64,000 nucleotides of DNA from Rotaria macrura (Eukaryota; Rotifera; Eurotatoria; Philodinida; Philodinidae): NCBI GenBank assembly GCA_900239685.1, contig OENT01000051.1, positions 124,001-188,000 of the forward strand, written 5' to 3'. The translations under genes and the position numbers were made by a program. Each line of letters opens with the position of its first letter. The first letter of the stretch is position 1. This document shows, piece by piece, positions 28,711 to 40,949 of this stretch. Under the pieces are notes generated by a model. That model was given only the letters and a program-made list of their open reading frames with translations, was not told the DNA's origin and made no database searches.

Positions 28711-29798
28711 TAAATATACTTGTAGAACTCGAGTAAATTAATTGATTGTTGCCGATTTTGATACAGTTCCCAGGCAAAAACTATCGTAAGACTTATTAGA
28801 AGACCATTGAGAACACCATCAATGACTTGTGATACTATAATGAATAGAAATAGTTTTCGCAGCAAAGCTTTTATTTTTCTATATCTGATTGGATATACAT
28901 ACCAAATCCCTGCGATTGATCTGCTTCATTATGTTCTGCTTCCGTATCTTCTTTACTTTCATCTTTTTCATTTTCACTTTCATTCGTGTCATTTCGTTGA
29001 GTTTTTTTCTCAGACGAACGTTTTTGAGCATTCTCAATGCGTCTCAAACGTTTTTCTTCTCGCTCCTTTTCTGCTTGTTTTTCACGTTTCTTCGCTTTGG
29101 CTTTTTCATTGGCTTGTTTCTTTTTCAATTTCATCGCTTCTTCTTTTTCATATTCTACTTTACGTGATTCAGCATATTGTAAAACGTTTTGAGCACATGA
29201 TCGACATTCTTTTTTATTCAAACATTTACCAGCTTGAACTTGTAGATCGGCATCGAGAGGATTATTTTTTAAATCTAAATACTAAATGAAATAAGCAAAA
29301 CAAACTATTTTCTATTCTCGATGTCTATTAGAATTATAGGCTTACTTCTAATTTTGTTAAATCACTAAACGAAAGTGGTAGATATGTGATTTGATTATCG
29401 AATAAATCCAATTGTTTTAATGATTTCAATTGTCCAAAGTTTTCAGGTAATTTGGTTAGATGATTTTTAGATAAATCAAGTGTATGAATGCCATCGAGTT
29501 TAACAAAATCCTCCTTAACATTAGTAAAAAATAAATTGAATATTAATCTCATAGAACAAAAATACGAGAATACATGCTGGTAAAAATTCAATTTGATTAT
29601 TTGATAAATCGATTGATTTAACTTTACGTAGAGCCAACTAAAAGCATAACAAAATTATACTACGAGAGAAAAATAAAGTGCAATTCAACGTACTATTTCA
29701 TTAATGCTTGGAACTACTTTTAAATTAAGAATTGATAGATCAAGTTTGCCATCTTCTGATAAATAGTCTTTCAGTTTTAAATTTGATTTCGACGACAT
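28711..29798 (-). CDS. LRRC59: Leucine-rich repeat-containing protein 59
   Basis: An ER membrane protein that binds ribosomes and is linked to nuclear import. The minus-strand start is at 29798 (MSSKSNLKLKDYLSEDGKLD). Leucine-rich repeats follow: LDLSKNHLTKLPENFGQL and LDLFDNQITYLPLSFSDL (29591-29340). Then comes the conserved post-LRR segment KKECRSCAQNVLQY (about 29215) and a long Lys/Glu-rich coiled coil (29170-28930). A C-terminal membrane segment (VLNGLLISLTIVFAWELYQ, about 28820-28760) and a short tail end at TAG 28711-28713. Domain order and length match LRRC59. HIBADH starts only 184 bp downstream on the same strand. Confidence 0.93.
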
Positions 29799-32120
29799 TT
29801 TTTGATAACTTATGAAAACAAAAGTATTACAAACACCTATCAAATAGATTGCTCAGTAAATTAAGTGAACTGTAACACATAACCACACGAAAAGAATGTT
29901 ATTGGCATATGCAATACTCTATCCATGAATAGTACACGTTGACAGTAAAAAAAATAGTGAATATCTTATTAAGTTCAATTATCTTGAAAAATATTTATTT
30001 AAATATAGATATTTTTTAGATATGATTCTAGAAAAAACTTAGTGATAAACATGTAAAAAAAAGTAGCGTCATCTTCAGGTTTTTCTGTTAGAACGATGGG
30101 GTACTAGACCTAGTAACATCGAGTAAAACTTAAATTTTTATGCTAGTGTATAGTTCGACAATTGCATGAAGAATTTTCTTCAGTGATATCTGTAAATGAA
30201 GAAATGCAAACCACTACAGTCTAATAATAGATTACGATGTAGCGCGCCTCTTTTTTTGAGGTTTACTTTGAATAGAAGAGAAGTCAGGTAGGAAGGAACA
30301 ATTAATTTATAATTTTATAAATGTAGAAAAAATTTCTTAACTTCATTCTCATCTGTCTAGTTTCAATGGTAAACCTCGACAACCGTGTGACTCTCTTAGG
30401 TCTAACACACGAATTCGACGGCATTTTATATTAGAGAAACGATTGACAACAAAAAATATACGATATTTTCGTTGAGTATCTTTGGTATAAGACATATTAC
30501 ATATTGTCTCTTCACAAAATGTCATGCTAGTCATCCGAAATTTTCTTGCTAGTGACACTCATGTAATCAATATGAAATAGAATTACAGTAGATTAAATTA
30601 TGTCATTCTTGTGATTCGAAATTCGACTGAGAGAAAAATCGTTGTTTTCTAAATCTAAACAAAATGAGTTGATTAACACTCAATGCATCAAGGTTTTCAT
30701 TGACGATATGCAAATATCAAATCGTCAGTGATCAAATTAATAATTTAATCGTAAGATCGAAAGAAACTATTCCGATTTTAATGAGTACTTCTGAAGTAGA
30801 AAATTCTTTGGTGAATTTAAAAAATACATTTTACTAAATATTTATTGATTTTAAATCAATTTCATGTCATAATATGGTTCTACATTAGCTGTAGTATCGT
30901 ATGAAATGATCTACACAAGTATTTGTCAATGTAATAAATTGGAAAGAGTGCCTATTGTGAAAATTGATCAATGAGTTAAGTAAACATCGTTCAATAAAAT
31001 TTTGATTCGCATTTATTTCTGCTTTTCCAATGGACTTTTAGAGTTTTTCTAGAATGCCGCAGATAAATTGGCAAGACTTGATCAATTTTTTCATTAATGT
31101 CAACCAATACTCACAATTAAGTTAGCAACTCATTTAGTATCAATAAGATAGTTGTGCAACCAAAACAAATTTAGTCAATCAGCATGATTTATCCTTTTAA
31201 ATCTAATATCAGATCAAATTATTGATCGATGCATATATTTCTGTATGGAGATGTCGAAAAGTATTTTTGATAAAATGAAATCAATTTTTCAAATCGTCGT
31301 ACACATATGTCTATAGTTTTTTTTACAGTATTTGGCACTGTTTCTATAAATATATATTCGTGATCAGAATAAAACACAAGAGCGATTAAAGATCGTTTAG
31401 TATTTAGACTATTGTCAATAGCTTGGCAAAAAAACGCTACACGTTCAATAGTAAAACTATCGAAATTGTTCTTCAGAGAACTTAGAATCCTATCAGCAGT
31501 GTTCAGACTTCCGAAAAAGGAAATTTTGGAAATGATGCCTCCAAAACCTTCGTTACTTCGAAAAATGCGGTAATTTCCGAAATTTCCATAACTTCCATTT
31601 TGGGAAATTTCCCAAAATTTTGAAAACACTTTCCTGTGTTTTTACTTTTACGTGTTCTTGGAAATTACAGATACATCCGTAATTTCGTTCTTTTTTTTAA
31701 ATCTGAATACACCTCAATCCTATCGGTTCTAAAGGTCATCATAAAAAACAATTGTACAGCGAATAAGATAACAAAATCTCTTGTAACTTCCCTTTCATGA
31801 AGAATTAAATCTTTCTCTTCTAATCTTACATTTCTTCATAGAAAGCTATAATATGAGTCTATTATCCACTTGAGTCATTCATATGATATATGTAAATGGT
31901 ATCAATTCAAATGAGCTAGATTACACAAGAAATTTGTTTTTTTAAATCCTTCAGTGAACAACGAACAGTATGATCTAGTGATGATACCCTCGGAGAAAAA
32001 GAAAACTGTCCAACATACATCCGACATATTGCTCTAACTCATTTTGTACACATCGTTATCATCTATGATTCAAATCGAAAAAGAGCACCATAACCATTCA
32101 TCTTGTATCATGAATCGTAT
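29799..32120. other. Gene-poor region upstream of LRRC59
   Basis: AT-rich and without a supported gene. A minus-strand frame at 31219-31629 (136 codons) is the only sizeable open stretch and is listed separately. A 22-bp perfect palindrome centred between 31607 and 31608 lies in a patch rich in GGAAATTTCC-like words. Confidence 0.5.
31219..31629 (-). CDS. Hypothetical ORF, doubtful
   Basis: An open frame of 136 codons. The N-terminal third is Gly/Asn/Phe-rich and lies over the palindrome-rich patch. The remainder (VFYSDHEYIFIETVPN, RRFEKLISFYQKYF) has ordinary amino-acid composition. No family recognised and no clear splice partners seen. It could be a decayed gene or transposon fragment, or chance. 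Confidence 0.18.
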   Translation of the reverse strand: MFSKFWEISQNGSYGNFGNYRIFRSNEGFGGIISKISFFGSLNTADRILSSLKNNFDSFTIERVAFFCQAIDNSLNTKRSLIALVFYSDHEYIFIETVPNTVKKTIDICVRRFEKLISFYQKYFSTSPYRNICIDQ

Positions 32121-33290
32121 TTATTCTGACCTGAACTTACTATTGGCAAATTCAGACATATTCTCAGTGGAAAGTGCATGTTCCATGTGAAGAAACTCAA
32201 CGGCATGTCTTGATCGTAGCATATATATACTGGAGCGTTTCAACATTTCAGCTTCGAATTCCATGAAAGCCTTCTCAAGTCCTATATCTTGTTCTTTATA
32301 TTGTTCCAGAATTTTTACTAGGCAGACTGCATCCGTGAGTGCTTGATTGGCACCTTGACCCTTGAATGGACTCATCGGATGTACGGCATCGCCTAGCATA
32401 GTCACACATACAACGTCCTTTTTGATTATTTGTAACGGGTCTCGATCGAATATAGGACCTGCACGAATGTCACAAGCTGATGTATCATTGATTAGTTTTG
32501 TCATGGGGCTCAACCAATCTTTCGTTATATATTTAGCTTTATTCAGAAGTTCTTCCAGATTACTACGATTGAGTTGGCTGTACAATTCTTCGTTTGTCGA
32601 TACTTTAAAGGTAAGTTGCCACATCGATTTGTCACATGAAAAAGGTTTTATGAATAACCGTGATTTTCCGTCGATAATTTGTACAGTCTGATTTACAAGC
32701 AACGGTTCGTCATTATGCCTTGCTATCCCATTGATAGCCCATACTCCAAGATAGTGTAGTTCATCTTGTAGCATCTGTTTACGAATAGTACTACGAACTC
32801 CATCGCATCCAATAAGCGCACGAGCCACCATCGATGTATTATCAGTGAAAAAAATTCGAACCTGCTTTTTGTCATCAGATGCAGGTTCGTATCGAGTAAT
32901 TTCTTTATTCCAATGTATAGTATCCGTTTGTAACTCGTTGATTAAGCATTCACGAAGAGATTGTCGTGGTATTGCAAAATTGTTGAACTGTTGCTTGTTG
33001 TTAAGTCGTTTTTTCTTTGAAATAATGAGCTCACCCATACTGCTATATGTACCAGTTCCAGATATGATACAGTCGCCTCCTACTTGACGTACATGTTCAC
33101 CTATACCAAGTGCTTCCAGTGCTTGAAATCCGTTTCTTTGAATTGTAAGACTGTAGCCTTGGCGACGTGAATTGAAATCAAGATCACGTTCATACACATG
33201 ACAGGAGAAACCTCTCCTTTGAAGTGCCAATGCTGTCGCAAGACCACCGATACCTCCACCAGCGACGATGAAAGTATCTACAGTTTGCAT
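32121..33290 (-). CDS. FAD-dependent (class A) monooxygenase, intronless
   Basis: Predicted flavoprotein aromatic hydroxylase-type monooxygenase using FAD and NAD(P)H; the substrate is unknown. It is a single 389-codon exon, start at 33290. The N-terminal dinucleotide fold is FIVAGGGIGGLATALALQRR (residues 8-27), followed by VYERD. The middle DG motif is ALIGCDGVRSTIRKQ (about residue 158). The C-terminal GD motif, which binds the FAD ribityl chain, is VTMLGDAVHPMSPFKGQGAN (about residue 296). All three landmarks of the family are intact and the length is normal. It appears somewhat richer in GC than its flanks. It has no introns, although nearby genes of similar length have many, and it stands alone in a gene-poor region. 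Both points fit horizontal acquisition, as is frequent in bdelloids. No signal peptide or membrane anchor seen. Confidence 0.9.
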   Translation of the reverse strand: MQTVDTFIVAGGGIGGLATALALQRRGFSCHVYERDLDFNSRRQGYSLTIQRNGFQALEALGIGEHVRQVGGDCIISGTGTYSSMGELIISKKKRLNNKQQFNNFAIPRQSLRECLINELQTDTIHWNKEITRYEPASDDKKQVRIFFTDNTSMVARALIGCDGVRSTIRKQMLQDELHYLGVWAINGIARHNDEPLLVNQTVQIIDGKSRLFIKPFSCDKSMWQLTFKVSTNEELYSQLNRSNLEELLNKAKYITKDWLSPMTKLINDTSACDIRAGPIFDRDPLQIIKKDVVCVTMLGDAVHPMSPFKGQGANQALTDAVCLVKILEQYKEQDIGLEKAFMEFEAEMLKRSSIYMLRSRHAVEFLHMEHALSTENMSEFANSKFRSE

Positions 33291-36200
33291 TCTTCTTGTA
33301 AATCTGATTTAACAATTAACAAATGATTTAAAATCTTAAATCATAAAGCACTGCTATTATACGACTTGTGCTTAATAGAAAACAACACAAACAAATTGTA
33401 CAAGACGACAACTGATCAAGTCTTGTGTCTCATCCTATGTTGACTGGTCTATGAAAATATTTATGTGCAAGTGTCTAAATTTCCCTTGTGTTGCTGCTTC
33501 AATCATTTGAAGTAATCATTAAAGAATATACGAATTCAAAAATAATAACATACGAAAGAAGAACATCAACTACAAATAGTATGCTTTAGAGAAAAATATC
33601 TATTAAAGAAAATAACAATATTAGTATATAAAATATTGAAACTGCACAGTATAAAAATCAGCATTATTTCTTGACATATCGAAGAAGATTATTCGAATCT
33701 TGTACGTACTAGAGTTGTTTAATGATGAATGCAAGACTACTTACAAGAAACGAACTAAATTGAATCCAGTATAATATTTTCAAAAGTATATCTATTGAAA
33801 TATTCATTAAATTCAATATTTTTCTCAAGATCTAGTTATATGCTGCAGTATGTTCAATCGTCAGATAATGTTAACCCCTTACGTATAGCTCTTGACATTA
33901 TAAGCTCATATTTGAACGTATTGCATTTAAATGGGATAGTTGACGAAACAATACGTACGGCTTCAATTAACAGTTTACATCTTACACTAACTCGAATGTT
34001 ATTTAATGAAGATCGATGAAGAAGATCGAGTCATACAAAGCACAACACTCCATAAACCTTGATATCAAAATGTTAAAAACAAAGCATCTGATGTCAAGTA
34101 TACACTTGTTTTGTCGTTTATAAAAAAAAAAGAACACATCTTAGTTAGGATATTTGTTTTGAGTAATTTTCTGCATTTATGTCGAAAAATCGCTGAACAA
34201 ACAATCAATGGATGATGCAATCAGTTAGCTATTGCCAGCTGTTGTTCTTGTCAACTTCTACCACAAGACTGCAGTGCATTCAAGACATGGAAAGAAGTGT
34301 CTGTGAGTGAATCATCAACTATGCTAATGATTAATTGATGAATGACTCCAAGTTATTTGACGCCATTACAATAGTGTATTTGAAGAGGCACTGTCATACG
34401 TTGTAATATATAATGATGCTGATAAATAATAGCATGAAGTGGTGTGAGACAGGGATTAAGGTCAATTTTTTATCATCACAGGGGTAAACAAATCCATGTA
34501 ACAAATATCAGGAAATTTTAATTCGATTGATTTTATTTGAACGCTCTTTCACAAAGGCGCTAGTGGACAACAGATTATGGAACTATTTATTATAGCAAGT
34601 TTAGCAGAAAAAATGGAATACTACATGCTAAAAAACAAGTGTGCACGTCATATTCAAGACTTGAAGTGCATTTTTTTAGAAATTCGAAAATATAAATTCG
34701 TTGTAACTAACAACTTGTCAATTTTTTATACCATCACGTATAAAGCATCAGATTGATATACCAAGTCGAATGTAAACAAATCATTTCCGATTTATGACGA
34801 TGGACTGAATTGGTAGTAACAGCTTGCTTCTCATCGAGCGCGTATTCGATTAAGAATATTGATTCTAATTTGAATAAAAAAAACTAATAGCAAGAAATAT
34901 CATGCTTTTGTTAAATCGATTTTTTTACTACTTAAATTAAGTACATACAGTTCTAAGAAATGTAAGAAACATGTTTCTTGTAGATAATTTCAATGAGTTC
35001 GAAAATGATTCAAGCACACATCCTAGCATCAGTCTAACAGCTACAGATAAAAATTCATATCATAGTCCGAGCAATTTTATGATATGGATTGTTCATTGGT
35101 TTTCTATGTTTGTCTTGCTTAAACGTCACTCGTTTATTGGTTACCATAATTATGTTCACAGAAATAGATTTGATCTGGTCTATCCGGGAGTCATCCCATT
35201 CTTGGACGATGAACTAACTTTCAACCATAGAAATCTTACATTTATTTTTGTATTCGATTAGTTGTTTTTTTTTTGTTTTCATAATCAAGAGAGAAATATG
35301 ACTTCCTTTGCAAGCACAGAAGTAATTATGAGTAGTTAACAGTTCTATAGTAGATTGCCATCATACATTTATTACATTTCAAACATTATTACATACTTTG
35401 TCGATCATATTTTTTCGAAAGATATAAAATATAAAATAGATACATTAATAATATATCTATTCTTCGAAAGTCATGCAATAGTTTCTATCAGATAACTAGA
35501 ACATTCGATTAAAAATTCATGAACGAGAAACAACTATACTCGATATAGGTTGCAGATTTTTAATGAAATTTTTCGATGAAAAAAGATTAGGAAACTTATT
35601 GCTAGTAGTTTATATTACTCATGCAGATTAAAACAACATCATTATGTATTCTTCTGATGTATGAAGTCCCTTTAAATTCCCTATGATTTTCAAGAATATT
35701 GTAGAAGAAAGCGGTAATTCCCATTCATATTTAGAATAAGATGGGATATGATAAAAATAACGCACTAAACAATGTCAAGGTGTACATGTAATTAGGGTCG
35801 TTTCATCTGATGCTGAGCATTGCCGTTCATGGAATAAATATTAGAAATGGTTTTATCCGTCTTGTTTATAATGAAACAGTAATTTCGAATGTTCTCATGT
35901 TTTCATTCGAAATATCGGTGCATGTCTAATATGTTTGTGTGTATTCTATTGCTTTACAGTTGATAAAGGTGAGTTTCATATTATAAATGAAGAGGGATGT
36001 GATATTTTCTTACGGAAAAGGAAAGGCAAGAAATTTTTATTTTTAAGTTCTCGTGCAACCTTTTGCATAGCTGAGTGCATATATCGAACGCTATGCATGC
36101 CGGAATTGTCGTTCACAATCACGTTTTATCATAATAAATCAGCTGCATGAGAGTCGCAAATCTAACTACAAACAATGCGTTTAGTTCTTGTTGCATTCGC

Positions 36201-37988
36201 ATGATAGTAGCTGATGGTGACAGATACAACGTGACATTAGTAAATAACTGAACGAAGAAGAATATACGAGAGTTCGACTTGAGAATCAGCAAAGCCAATC
36301 AAGTGAATTCGCAAGTATAAGAGTTCAGTGCTCATGATAATTACATCATATTTTAGTCTATAATGAAATGATACGATATTTGATTCTCGTGCGTTTGCCC
36401 AGTTTCTCAAGAAAACTAATGCAAATTGAATATTTTCTCCAATTTTTTAGAATATCGAATTTTCGAAGCGGAACGCTGACACTAACAACAACAAGAACAG
36501 TTAAATATTGAAAAATCATTTGCAATATAATTCACCCTTTGAATTCATGCATTTGACAAGATCTTCAAATTCAAGACAAAAAACACTCGTTGCTCGACAA
36601 TGATTTTTAGTGTTCGTTGAGATTAAACTACTCATGTCTTCATCCGACTTGTTAGAGAAACATTCATCGATTTTCACATTAATTCTATTTTGCTTTAGCT
36701 GAAATGCAAAAAGTATTTTGTTTAACCTCAATAAAACCGCAGCAACATGTTATGACCACCATATGCTATAGTATTATTTGGCTTATATATCCGTTCTTGG
36801 TGGGGTTGAACTTTTTGTCGTTGTTCTATTATGAAAAAAATTAACTATACTTAGCGTTTCAGTTGTTACTATCGTGTAGGGTGTGAAATTTAATGTAGAG
36901 TTAAATAGTAAACAAATTCGAATCCAATTTTTTCGATGTTCAGAAAGGCTTTCTGATAACACACGCCATTTGCTTAAATCATTTATATATGATATTTTTC
37001 TGCTATTTATCTTTAGTTTCATTTTTATTATACTCAAGCTTTCACAAGTTCTCTACTCTACAGTTCAGATGAAATATCATAATTTCTAGAAATCCAATCA
37101 TACTCTACATTGTTTTGTGATATTTCTAACAAGTTTTATTGTGTCTTACAGTGACAGTACGCTATCACTATGAAAGACAAAGGCAGATCAAATTTGTCGA
37201 AGTTCTTCTCATTTCTCTATCATCACTTTAACTGCCTCTATGATCAATGCTAGTAGCTTGAAACTATGACAATTTGATTAAGTAAAGACATAGTTCTCTA
37301 TATTGAAAATAGACAAGGGTAGTTTTTTTTATATACTATCGAATAATGATGATTGAATTGACTTGTCATTACTTATTATTATTTTTTTGTAACCTTTCTA
37401 TATAGAGAAGAATTCTATTTTACACGAAACAGATTTTGTCAATAGAAGACAAACGAAAGCAAAATTCATATTCTGTAGTGTAGCGAGTGAGATTTTCGTT
37501 TGATAAAGTCATCGAATTTGTTTCATTATCACTATCAATTATGATCAATAATAAATCATTAATGCTGTTTTTCTATAATCTATCATGAAATAATGTAATT
37601 TGTATTTTAAGTCTTACGTCATAGTTGATTTGTTTTTATCATCAACTGAATAACATCGGATAACAATCGATTTTCAATTTTTTGTAGAAGATCATTAGTA
37701 ATGATATTTGTATAATGACTAGAATAACCTTGTTTATTATTGTTCTATAATTAAAATTACTCGTGAATAATATACAAAAGATCAAGTTGCAACAGTCATT
37801 TTTTTCACTTCATCTTCTGTGATGATCATCGAAACGAGTGTCATTGTCTTTCACAAAAACCTCCAAAACATCATGGAAGAAACATGAGTGAGAGAAGTAT
37901 TTGAATGTTCACTCCATAGTGAAAAACAAAAAATATTAATAGGGATTTTTTTTCTAAAACCAGTATTATGTATTTGAGATGTTTGTCG
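33291..37988. other. Gene-poor, AT-rich region
   Basis: No supported gene. Short open frames at 33795-34019, 34971-35261 and 35935-36150 have plausible composition, but I see no splice context or family match. They may be gene relics or chance. Confidence 0.45.
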
Positions 37989-39092
37989 TATAACATGCGT
38001 TGCAAAAATGGAAAGCATGTCAAACACTGTTAGACCATGTTGACGATTTCTAATCCATCCAAGTTTTCTTTTGATGAAAAGAGCAATGTCTAAACTACAA
38101 ATTTTGTACCAGACTATTACAAGATCCCTTGTACCTTCTGGGTGTTCGTGTATTCGAGAATCGGTTACGAGAACGGTTTTCGTAGGTAGCAGAAGAGAAG
38201 GTATGCATAGAAAGATTAAGCGTCAAGGAATGAATAAACATAGATGCCGATGAGACACGAATAAACATATGACTGTAACACTGACTTATTTTGTCAGGAC
38301 GAATCCGAAAACAAGGAAAAGCCCAAAACCAAGTACCTCTAAAAAGAGCTCTTGGCACTAGGAAAAATCTGTATTTCTCAAAAATTTCGGGCTAGATCGA
38401 CCAAATGATAGGAAATTGACATCAAAATGTTAAGCATAAAAATCTCTATCGATATCAATTTTGTTACAAAATTTTATATCCGTTGTTGATTTTTTACTCA
38501 AAGATTGAAAGAATTAAATTTTTGTCAGTCAACTTTTTAATAAGAGCCGTCAGTCTGCAAGAATATCAATTATTATCTCTAGGAAAGCATGCATGAATTC
38601 AATTTTGTTTTGCTTTATTTACTCGAAATATGTCAAATCTTAGAATCTGAACAAGAAATTAATGCAAAAAATATTTTTACCATTGCAAGACGGTCAGATA
38701 ATGGGAATAACTAAATCTTTTAGTCTATTTCAATATTTCTGAATAAAAACTAAGAACAATTTAAGTTCCAATACACCATGAGAAAGATCATGCTTTATGC
38801 TACAAAAATCATTACTCGACATGGTTTTTCCATTCTCTTCACTATGAAAAAAATCAATAAAAATAGAAAGTAACATTTTTGGATGGTGAAGTTGCACAAA
38901 CGTTTTTAGAGATACTAGATTTTGGGCTTTTTCTCGTTTTCAGTTTCATCCTGACAAAATATATCTGGTACAAAATTTATAGTTTAGACATTACTCTTTT
39001 CATCAAAAAAAAACTTAGATGCATTAGAAGTTTTCAATATAGTCTAACAGTGTTGGAAATTTTTTCCATTTCTTTTGCAACGCATGTTATCT
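37989..39092. mobile_element. Inverted-repeat (foldback-like) element A
   Basis: The left arm (37989-38113 plus 38286-38345) is the reverse complement of the right arm (38900-39092), with scattered mismatches. Shared words include ataacatgcgttgcaaaa at the outer ends, gatgaaaagag-aatgtctaaact, aattttgtaccag, and ttttgtcagga. The left arm carries about 175 extra bases (38114-38285) absent from the right arm. The spacer is about 550 bp. No transposase frame is visible, so it is non-autonomous if mobile. No target duplication was identified. Confidence 0.7.
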
Positions 39093-39473
39093 TAGAGAAA
39101 CAAGAAGCAAACATATCGATTGACATTAAAAAAGCTAACCTTTCCGTGAATGGCAACACATAATTCATATGTTCGTCAATATTTCTAATCACATGCTTTT
39201 TTTTTACCTGCGTATGCTATCGTTTGTACTTCGATAGTGAGTGGCTTTTATTGATTCAATTAAGTGATATACACAAGAGGATAGTGATACGAGTATTGAT
39301 CTTTGATTATGAAAAACGTAGAATCGTCTTAGAAACGGGTTAGACAGCATAGTTATCAAATGTATTCTTGCATACTTACATTGACTTTACCTATGTTGAA
39401 GTATATTGAATGTTACTCAATACAAAGGTGCAACTTGAGTAAGTCCATGATTTCATCATCATCTATGTAGATA

Positions 39474-40053
39474 GCTATTATCCATTTCAAAATAGAAGAA
39501 GGCTGAGTATTTTTTTGCAAATTATTATTGATAGGAACTGGATAGAGATCAATAGTTTGAATCTTTTAAAAGAGAAAATAAAATTGTATCGAATCATGAA
39601 AACAAGATTTTCTTGAAACGTTTTCCCAGACTGTTCCCGTCTAAATTTAAAAAAGACGATACGATTAAAACCGGTGTAGAAAACGATCATTTCGTGAAAC
39701 CCTAGGAAAAAAATCAATATTTGTTGAAAAATCAGCCGACAACACGTATTATAATGTTAATAACTCATGATTCCCTAAACATTTTACTATTGGACTCACA
39801 CAGATTATTGAACTTTAATTCATGATTCTAGTGTGCCATTGAAAATCTAAAGCTTGAATACTACCCAATGCTTCCTTTCTATATAATTCGATGGAGGCAC
39901 CCTAAGAAAATCTGTCAGAAAAATTGGGTATTTATGATTCGATGCAATTTAATCTTCTCTTTTAAAACATTCAAACTATTGATCTCTATCCAGTTCCTAT
40001 CAATAATAATTCGCAAAAATAATCATCCTTCTTTTATTTTGAAATAGATAATA
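39474..40053. mobile_element. Inverted-repeat element B
   Basis: Left arm 39474-39597 and right arm 39931-40053 are inverted copies of about 122 bp. Shared core: ttattattgataggaactgg followed by atagagatcaatagtttgaa, then ttttaaaagaga. The spacer is about 330 bp with no coding potential. Short, non-coding and foldback-like. Outer ends are approximate and no target duplication was found. Confidence 0.72.
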
Positions 40054-40949
40054 TTTAATTACATTCATCTATTCATTCTACACAAAATTAACACTGATAT
40101 TGGTGCATAACGCGTAATCAAATTATGAATTTAAAATACTCTGATTCATTGTTATATAACCGATACTAAGACAAGTATAGAATCTTTAGAAATATTCTTG
40201 TTGCTAATTGCTATTTACAGAGGCCCAAATATGCGAAATGAATATTGCCAAAAGTCTTCTAGTACACTGTACAGAAATTTCTCTATTATAACCAACGTGC
40301 TAAGTGTAAAAGTTCAAGTTCTGAAAAAACGGACAGTCGAAATAGAAGAAACCTCATTTTATTGTTCATCGATGTATTATGACATTTCAAGTGTCATCAA
40401 CAGGCAAGCACAGCCAATAATTCTTAAATGAAAAAAAAGTATATACATACATATATATTCGAAAAGCCAATTTACACGAAATCGACAAGACGATAGCGTC
40501 ATCTATTCGCATGCTATTTTTTTTCTTTCAACAGTCATATAATTTGAACGATATAGTATCGAACATTATGGAACTGAGTTACAAAGGAAAGAAAAAATGT
40601 ATCTTTTAAGTAACTCTTCTACTTGAAATTGATGTCATTGAACGAAAGTGTTCTTTTTTCTTGAATATTCGAAGCATATTTTCACGTAGACACTAGCAAG
40701 TACTATGAATACACTCCAACATACACATACATAAAAAAAAAAGTAAAATCACGATGTTTTACTGTATATTTCATCTCCGCTAGCATTAGAACCATACGGA
40801 TCGTTACTATCAATGTAATATATCGTTTAAAACGAGCATTGATACTAGCGAAATGCATATATATATATATATTCAGTCGAACACGTCCTACTAACTATGT
40901 ATCGATCTTTTGCATTCATATCACTTGACTGATTTACTTCTAGAAAAAA
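40054..40949. other. Upstream region of arfaptin
   Basis: No gene. A (TA)n run lies at about 40857-40873. The last bases before the arfaptin ATG read ttacttctag then aaaaaaatg. This is a good 3' splice acceptor directly before the start codon, which could belong to a 5' UTR intron or a trans-splice site. Confidence 0.4.

Noticed and set aside
28807-29289. Plus-strand hydrophobic open frames over LRRC59
   Set aside because: They are the antisense of the Lys/Glu-rich coiled coil of LRRC59; the reverse complement of AAG/GAA codons yields Phe/Leu/Ser runs.
33795-34019. Frame ending SLHLTLTRMLFNEDR as a possible gene fragment
   Set aside because: The composition is plausible, but there is no homology I can name and no convincing upstream exon. 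Left in the gene-poor description only.
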